Shown here: piece by piece, positions 7,976 to 12,434 of the stretch
Layout: each line of letters starts with the position of its first letter
How positions within the stretch are numbered: position 1 is the first letter of the stretch
Assembly (NCBI GenBank): GCA_025935155.1
Contig: JAICVV010000029.1
Location: 1-12,434, forward strand
Source of the DNA: Alphaproteobacteria bacterium
GTDB lineage: Bacteria > Pseudomonadota > Alphaproteobacteria > Micropepsales > Micropepsaceae
DNA: 12,434 nt
Reading direction: 5' to 3'
The notes under the pieces: model-generated
The model's database searches: none
What the model was told of the DNA's origin: nothing
What the model saw: only the letters and a program-made list of their open reading frames with translations
Translations under genes and position numbers: made by a program

Positions 7976-8953
7976 ATGCGAAAATCACTACTGGCAGCGA
8001 GCGCCCTTGTGGGGATTGCGCTGCTTGCGAATTCCGCAGCAGAAGCAAAAGCAACATACATCAACATAGCGCTTCCGAAGGGTGCCGTCAGTATGGCGCC
8101 ATTCGGGATCAATGATGACAACATCATTGCAGGCAGCTACACAGACTCCGGCGGTATCCAGCACGGATTCTACGGCCCTCCGGATGGCAGCAACTACAAA
8201 ACGTTCGACCTTAGCGGCGTGACGGGGACACAGCCGCGGGCCATCCGCAACGATCTGAGCATCACCGGGCTGGCGCTGGCCAGTGGCTTCGTTTTCGGTG
8301 AGGAATTTTACCGCTCTCCGACGGGCAAGATCAAAATCCTCAAGAACGCTGCCGGGAACATCATGGACGGCGTCGCCCAGGGTGGCAATAACGCTGGGGT
8401 ATATGTGGGCGACTACCTCGACACCGATGGAGCCACCCGGCTGGGCTTCGAAGGAAAGTCCGGAAAATTCAAGTCCAACTTCAAGCTGCCGATCAAGAAC
8501 CTGCCGTCCACCAATCCGCGGCAGATCAACAACAACGGCGTTGTGGCCGGTGGTTACATCGACTCAACAGGCATCCAGCACGGCTTTGTGCTGGACGGGA
8601 AGAATTTTACCTCTTTCGATTATCCCGGCGCTGTTGGCGTAACGACGGCGGAAGGTATCAACGATAACGGGCAGGCGGTTGGGCTTTACACAGACTCCGG
8701 CGGCAACCGGCATGCCTTCGAGTACACTGTCTCCACGGGCAAGTTTAAGTCGATCGATCCCGGCGACGGAGCCATTTCACAGGAAGCCTGGGGCATCAAC
8801 AACAAGGGCCTGATTGTGGGCGATACCGGCAACGGAACGTACTTCATCTATTGCCCGCTGAAACAGGCAAAGTGCCCGAAGGGCGCCGCTGACATCAAGG
8901 TGAATCCGATGCGCGCCATGCATGCGATGAAAAAACCGCTCAGTCCGCTGTAA
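7976..8953 (+). CDS. Secreted HAF-repeat protein, copy 2
   Basis: A 325-residue paralogue of the preceding gene, with the same Sec signal peptide type (MRKSLLAASALVGIALLANS, then AEA), the same six-unit HAF layout (first unit at about residue 45) and the same C-terminal cysteine pair (YCPLKQAKCPKG). The last unit keeps the family glycine (IVGDT) that copy 1 has lost. The tails after the cysteines differ most, here ending in a Met/Lys-rich basic stretch. Two extra residues near the N terminus explain the length difference. It has its own promoter, ribosome binding site and terminator. The function is unknown; export to the periplasm or cell surface is inferred from the signal peptide. HAF repeats are known mainly from extracellular bacterial proteins with no assigned biochemical role. 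Confidence 0.9.
   Translation: MRKSLLAASALVGIALLANSAAEAKATYINIALPKGAVSMAPFGINDDNIIAGSYTDSGGIQHGFYGPPDGSNYKTFDLSGVTGTQPRAIRNDLSITGLALASGFVFGEEFYRSPTGKIKILKNAAGNIMDGVAQGGNNAGVYVGDYLDTDGATRLGFEGKSGKFKSNFKLPIKNLPSTNPRQINNNGVVAGGYIDSTGIQHGFVLDGKNFTSFDYPGAVGVTTAEGINDNGQAVGLYTDSGGNRHAFEYTVSTGKFKSIDPGDGAISQEAWGINNKGLIVGDTGNGTYFIYCPLKQAKCPKGAADIKVNPMRAMHAMKKPLSPL
8417..8536 (+). repeat. Conversion tract, copy 2 (near-identical to 7243-7362)
   Basis: This is the partner of the 120-nt tract in copy 1, offset by 1174 nt and with one mismatch. Immediately outside it the copies diverge: GACTACCTC against GATTATCTC on the left, and GGCGTTGTG against AACGTCGTC on the right. Confidence 0.85.
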
Positions 8954-8971
8954 GCCGGCTGGCATGCCTTT

Positions 8972-9007
8972 GGGAGCCGCGGTGCGAAGTGCCGCGGCTC
9001 CCTTTTT
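8972..9007 (+). terminator. Intrinsic terminator of HAF copy 2
   Basis: A perfect 11-bp stem (GGGAGCCGCGG, 8972-8982, with CCGCGGCTCCC, 8992-9002), a 9-nt loop and five T (9003-9007), placed 18 nt after the stop codon. Stem and loop sequences are unrelated to the terminator of copy 1, so the terminators were not part of the recently shared sequence. Confidence 0.93.
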
Positions 9008-9022
9008 GGTATCAGCGAAATG

Positions 9023-9050
9023 AAAACGGCGGCTCAAGGGCCGCCGTTTT
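9023..9050 (-). terminator. Second hairpin, terminator of the convergent small gene
   Basis: AAAACGGCGGC (9023-9033) pairs perfectly with GCCGCCGTTTT (9040-9050) around a 6-nt loop. Because the stem ends in A4/T4 it has a short T-tract on both strands and can work in both directions. On the minus strand it lies 21 nt after the stop of the small gene ending at 9072. On the plus strand it would back up the terminator at 8972-9007. Confidence 0.88.
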
Positions 9051-9071
9051 GCCCAACGGGTTACTCCGGAC

Positions 9072-9347
9072 TTAAGCCGGAACCCGGCCCTGCCAAACCG
9101 GCCAGCAGGTTGCCCTGCCATGCGCTTTGTTGGCATTGTAAAGCCGCATCTGGGCATCTTCCGCATTCTTGCCCGTGGCTGTCGCCACGTAGTCGGAAGA
9201 TCCCGCGCACCAGACGTAGAACTGATGTTTTCCGGGCGCGAAAAAGTCGCTTTGCCGGCTTGTTGCAAAATTCGATGCTACTGCTGCCCCAGCGAGCCCG
9301 ACGAGGACGCCACCAACCACCGCCGCGATAATCCGCTTGACTGTCAT
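9072..9347 (-). CDS. Small exported protein of unknown function
   Basis: A 91-residue protein not recognised as a named family. Residues 4-24 (KRIIAAVVGGVLVGLAGAAVA) form a signal peptide or a single membrane anchor. The mature part of about 65 residues has two cysteines, in VWCAGS (Cys47) and ATCWPVWQG (Cys81), that could form a disulfide. Between them is a stretch (SSDYVATATGKNAEDAQMRLYNANK) resembling an alanine-rich helix. The ATG at 9347 is chosen although the frame is open to 9494, because AGGAAGT lies directly upstream and the signal sequence starts there. The longer version would place an Arg/Gly-rich, non-protein-like stretch before the signal. It stands alone, convergent with the HAF genes and with its own terminator. 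Confidence 0.72.
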   Translation of the reverse strand: MTVKRIIAAVVGGVLVGLAGAAVASNFATSRQSDFFAPGKHQFYVWCAGSSDYVATATGKNAEDAQMRLYNANKAHGRATCWPVWQGRVPA

Positions 9348-10032
9348 ACTTCCTGCTCCCGTTTGGCCATTTCGGCTCTTGGTCTCGGAACTTTCCGGTT
9401 TGTTTCCGCATTTCCGACGCTGGCCGGAAACACGCACATTCCCCCTTTCCCCCCGAAAAGGACGCCCAGGCAAGGTGCGTCTCGCCGCTGACATACCTCA
9501 GGAAGCGGGCCGTGTCACTCCATTTGTTTTGGCGGCTCAAGCGGTTAGGTGACGCTTCGTTCACGAATTGCCGCGGCCTTGACTCAAAATCGTGACTTTA
9601 CACGACCCGCTCGATTCGGTGCGGAACTGCCGGCCGGCTGCGCCTCTCGGCGAACCAGGGCCGTCCCGCGATAAAGCAGCGTAGGTTCCGAATCGAACGA
9701 TTGCTAAATTCCGCCCATTCCGAGCCAATCCTGTCCGCGGCCGCTGTCGCCCTTGCGATGAAGTGTGGACGAACGCCTCTTTCCAAGCGCCATAGCCATA
9801 TCTTCCGGCGCCCCATGATCGCCGAACGCAGGACCTCGCAAGAACGTTTTCGGCTGATTCCAGTGCGCCGCCGACACCGCTGCTGATCGCCATGTTTCTT
9901 GTGCTCTGCAGAGAGCGGGCAAGGACGCTGCGGTTCATTCGGGCAAGCGGCCGATATCCAAACAGGTGAAATCAGCAGGCAGAAGCTGTAAGGCATCGTT
10001 GAGATTGTTCGTTCCCCCATTAGATCAAAGCC
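9348..10032. other. Region of about 680 nt without a convincing gene
   Basis: Open frames exist on both strands (for example 9561-9938 minus and 9701-9886 plus), but they lack ribosome binding sites, have unusual Arg/Ser-rich composition and show no family features. The left part should contain the promoter of the small gene (minus), the right end the map promoter. I see no tRNA, hairpin terminator or mobile element remnant. A decayed gene or a non-coding RNA cannot be excluded. Confidence 0.5.
9999..10025 (+). promoter_or_regulatory. Candidate promoter placing the map transcript start at its ATG
   Basis: TTGAGA (9999-10004) and TTAGAT (10020-10025) are 15 nt apart, which is short. A start 7-8 nt after the -10 would coincide with the map ATG at 10033, giving a leaderless message. 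That would agree with the lack of a ribosome binding site. Weak evidence. Confidence 0.25.
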
Positions 10033-10866
10033 ATGTCGCAGCTTCCCGATTCGCAGGCCTCTGAAACTGCTCGCCGCCCCAGTCTCGGCGTGATACTGCA
10101 CGACAAAGCTGCTTTCGAAGGCATGCGGCGGGCTGGCCGTCTTGCGGCCGAAGTGCTCGATCTGATGATACCGGAAGTGCAGTCCGGAGTGACGACAGCG
10201 CAATTGGACCGGCTCGGCTATGAATACGTCGTGCGGCATGGCGCCGTGCCGGCGTGTCTTGGGTACCGCGGCTACCGGCACACGCTTTGCACTTCGATCA
10301 ACCATGTGGTGTGTCACGGCATCCCGAACGACAAGCCGCTGCGGGAAGGCGACATCCTGAACATCGACGTAACCGTTATCCTCGATGGCTGGCATGGCGA
10401 CACCAGCCGCATGTTTTTGGTAGGTGACGTGAAGCTCAAGGCCCGGCGCCTTGTGGATGTGACCTACGAATCCATGATGCGCGGGATTGCGGCCGTGAAG
10501 CCAGATGCCACCACCGGCGACATCGGGCACGCCATACAGTCGTATGCCGAAGGTGAAGAGCGTTGCGCGGTGGTGAGGGATTTCTGCGGCCATGGTGTCG
10601 GGCGCGTGTTCCATTCACTGCCAAACATCGTGCACTACGGCCGGCCCGGTTATGGGCTCGGACTGAAGCCTGGCATGTTCTTCACGGTCGAACCGATGAT
10701 CAATCTGGGCGCCTATGGCGTGAAGATACTCAACGACGGCTGGACCGCGGTAACGCGCGATCGTTCTCTCTCCGCACAATTTGAGCACACAGTGGGCGTT
10801 ACCGAGGATGGCGTCGAAATCTTCACCCGCTCGCCCAAGGGTTACGACAGGCCGCCTTACCTCTAA
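10033..10866 (+). CDS. map: Methionine aminopeptidase, type I
   Basis: Removes the initiator methionine from new proteins after deformylation, in the cytosol. The 277-residue product has all five metal ligands of the family: Asp112 (NIDVT), Asp123 (HGDTSRMF), His187 (FCGHGVGRVFH), Glu220 (TVEPM) and Glu251 (QFEHTVGV). The conserved substrate histidine lies in HVVCHGIPN. It is slightly longer than the E. coli enzyme because of an N-terminal extension of about 20 residues before the conserved FEGMRRAGRLAAEVL segment; such extensions are common. The extension is hydrophilic and could be non-native if the true start is further in, but no better ATG with a ribosome binding site is present. No ribosome binding site is visible before 10033. 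It converges with the secreted-protein gene ending at 10932. Confidence 0.96.
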   Translation: MSQLPDSQASETARRPSLGVILHDKAAFEGMRRAGRLAAEVLDLMIPEVQSGVTTAQLDRLGYEYVVRHGAVPACLGYRGYRHTLCTSINHVVCHGIPNDKPLREGDILNIDVTVILDGWHGDTSRMFLVGDVKLKARRLVDVTYESMMRGIAAVKPDATTGDIGHAIQSYAEGEERCAVVRDFCGHGVGRVFHSLPNIVHYGRPGYGLGLKPGMFFTVEPMINLGAYGVKILNDGWTAVTRDRSLSAQFEHTVGVTEDGVEIFTRSPKGYDRPPYL

Positions 10867-10931
10867 GCCGGAGCGTTGGTACCCCTCCGCCGGCCGGACC
10901 TGTTCAATCCGATCTGTTCTGAGCGCCCGAT

Positions 10932-12434
10932 CTACTGGCAGCCGGGGAAGCGGAACGAATTGATGCGGGTGCTCCAGTTGAACGAGCCGCTCGCCTTCAG
11001 ATACTCGCTTGTGAAGTAGAAGGTGCAGTCGTCCACCGGATCGATGCTCATGGCGCTGTAATCGCCCCAGCGGCTCAGGCCATTGATCTGGCTGCCGTGG
11101 CCTTTGAACGTCAGCGCGTGCTTGCGCAATATGCCTGGCTTGTCGTCCGCCAAACGGCCTGCGTAACCGATGGAGGGAAAATCGTTCGGCGACGTCGTGC
11201 TGAAGCCAATGGCGAGGTCGCCAACCTTGTCCATGGCCGCGCTGCCCATCCAGTACCATAGCGTCTTTCCAGGGATGTAAGTGCCCTGCTGATACACAAC
11301 CGGTGTGCCGCCCGGATTGCGCAGCTCGTACCAGCGGACGCCTCCGCGCGCGTTGCTGGAAATGGAGTGATTCACGACCAGCGATTCGTGGTCGCCGAAG
11401 TTGCGATAGGCCAGCCGGTACATCAGCCGGTCGGCGATAGAATCCAGCGTCTGCGCCGTTCCCTTCTGCGGCAGGCAGGTTCTGCAGAGCGGCGAAAAGC
11501 TTGCCACGGTAATGGCTGCCGGGCCGGAGAGTGTGGTGTTTGCGGGATTGACAAAATCGACGTGGAATTTCCACAGGTTCAGCCTGTTAGCGCCGAAATT
11601 GAGCAGGTAGTTCGGCGCGCCTGCCGGCGGCGGCGTCGCGCCATCGAGATCGGCCGGAAGCACGCCGCCATATTGCGAACTCAACTGATAGCATTGCTGC
11701 GTCGCCGCTGCCCCCGCGAGCATGGCAGTGCGGTCGAGCGCGCACAGCTTTGCTCCCTCGAATATCTTGCCACGGAACATGTTGTAAGTGGCGTAATAGG
11801 CATCCGGCCACACGCCGATCTTCGGATAATCGGGCAAGTTGTCGCCGTAATCGAACGCGTAACGGTTCCACGCACCGGTGGCGTCGCTGGTCTGCGAAAC
11901 CGCAACGCACTCCAGTTCCGGTGTCTGCTTGATCGAGAACTGCGCCATCACCCAGCGTTTCGCGATCTTGTCATACTGGGCGATGATGTCGCCGTCGTTG
12001 TTGGTCTCGCAGCTGCCGCCGAATCCCTGCCACAGCGTCTTGCCCGTCACCGGCCCAAGCAGTTTGGCGCCGGTCTTCTTGTCGAACACCGCGAAGGAAT
12101 CGTTGACCCACTGAACATATTGCGTATCGCCCGCCGCGCCGTTGGTGTCGGGCGGAGCGCCCGGCGGCTGGAAACCGTAATCGCCGGTGCCGACGCCGGC
12201 GAAGTTCAGCAGATCGATGGTATCGAGTTTGCCCGGCGCTTCCTTCTGCACCGCGCCATCGCCGCGCTGTCCTGGCGGAGGCAGGTGGAGAGGAATAGGC
12301 CGGACCGGCTCGGCCTCGCGTTCCCCCACCGGCGGCGGCACAGGCTTCATGTCGCGCAACCGGCGGGAAACATCGTGGTGCAGCTCGCGCAGCACGGAAA
12401 GGATCGGCGGCTTTTGCGCAGCAATTACTGCAGA
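10932..12434 (-). CDS. Large secreted protein of unknown function (5' end outside window)
   Basis: The open frame continues without a stop to the last base of the window, so this is the C-terminal part (500 residues) of a longer protein. An internal GTG at 12395 is a possible but unlikely start. The first visible residues (SAVIAAQKPPIL) look like the end of a signal peptide, so only about 20-30 residues may be missing. A Pro/Arg/Glu-rich segment follows, then a long domain with striking motifs: PPDTNGAAGDTQYVQWVN, LWQGFGGSCETNNDGD, DYPKIGVWPDAYY, NFGDHESLVVNHS, RWGDYSAMSIDPVDDCTFYF and the end SFRFPGC. It has eight cysteines, consistent with disulfides outside the cytoplasm. I recognise this motif style from uncharacterised secreted proteins of soil bacteria, possibly beta-propeller-like, but cannot name a function. 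Confidence 0.85.
   Translation of the reverse strand, partial: SAVIAAQKPPILSVLRELHHDVSRRLRDMKPVPPPVGEREAEPVRPIPLHLPPPGQRGDGAVQKEAPGKLDTIDLLNFAGVGTGDYGFQPPGAPPDTNGAAGDTQYVQWVNDSFAVFDKKTGAKLLGPVTGKTLWQGFGGSCETNNDGDIIAQYDKIAKRWVMAQFSIKQTPELECVAVSQTSDATGAWNRYAFDYGDNLPDYPKIGVWPDAYYATYNMFRGKIFEGAKLCALDRTAMLAGAAATQQCYQLSSQYGGVLPADLDGATPPPAGAPNYLLNFGANRLNLWKFHVDFVNPANTTLSGPAAITVASFSPLCRTCLPQKGTAQTLDSIADRLMYRLAYRNFGDHESLVVNHSISSNARGGVRWYELRNPGGTPVVYQQGTYIPGKTLWYWMGSAAMDKVGDLAIGFSTTSPNDFPSIGYAGRLADDKPGILRKHALTFKGHGSQINGLSRWGDYSAMSIDPVDDCTFYFTSEYLKASGSFNWSTRINSFRFPGCQ

Noticed and set aside
9685..9712. GGTTCCGAATCGAAC resembling a tRNA T-arm
   Set aside because: No matching acceptor, D-arm or anticodon arm can be built around it.
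9561..9938. Minus-strand frame of 125 codons in the spacer before map
   Set aside because: Ser/Arg/Gly-rich composition, no ribosome binding site, and no recognisable motif.
9598..10614. Minus-strand frame of 338 codons across the spacer and map
   Set aside because: It is mostly the antisense of map, a certain gene; the rest shows no ribosome binding site or domain.
10615..11574. Minus-strand frame of 319 codons over map and the secreted-protein gene
   Set aside because: Out-of-frame shadow of the secreted protein; composition is Arg/His-rich and lacks motifs.

Overview
The window is a GC-rich stretch of bacterial chromosome, most likely from an alphaproteobacterium. The DnaK and DnaJ sequences, the PmtA-type phospholipid methyltransferase just downstream of dnaJ, a CcmI-like cytochrome c assembly protein and the NudC and methionine aminopeptidase sequences all fit that class. 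The order or genus cannot be fixed from the sequence alone. I see no CRISPR array, tRNA, rRNA, transposase or prophage gene.

Positions 68-6649 hold conserved housekeeping genes: dnaK, dnaJ (TTG start), a PEP mutase/isocitrate lyase superfamily enzyme (minus), pmtA, nudC (minus) and a short ccmI-like gene. After the dnaK-dnaJ pair the genes alternate in strand. The convergent pairs abut almost perfectly: 0 nt between dnaJ and the PEP mutase-like gene, 1 nt between pmtA and nudC, with no visible terminator. dnaK and dnaJ form the Hsp70/Hsp40 chaperone pair, separated by an unusual long imperfect inverted repeat.

Positions 6747-9007 hold a tandem duplication of a whole transcription unit. Each copy has a matching promoter and ribosome binding site, a secreted HAF-repeat protein (323 and 325 residues) and its own hairpin-plus-T-tract terminator. 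A 120-nt internal tract differs at one base between copies although the flanks have diverged, which points to recent gene conversion. The proteins appear to be built from six units of about 44 residues, suggesting a beta-propeller-like fold.

Positions 9023-12434 hold a terminator, a small exported protein of unknown function on the minus strand (91 residues, two cysteines), about 680 nt without a convincing gene, map (methionine aminopeptidase type I), and on the minus strand a large secreted protein of unknown function whose 5' end lies beyond the right edge.

The most unusual content is the duplicated HAF-repeat unit with its conversion tract, the dnaK-dnaJ hairpin region, and the two exported proteins of unknown function. 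None of these amounts to a clearly new multi-gene system.
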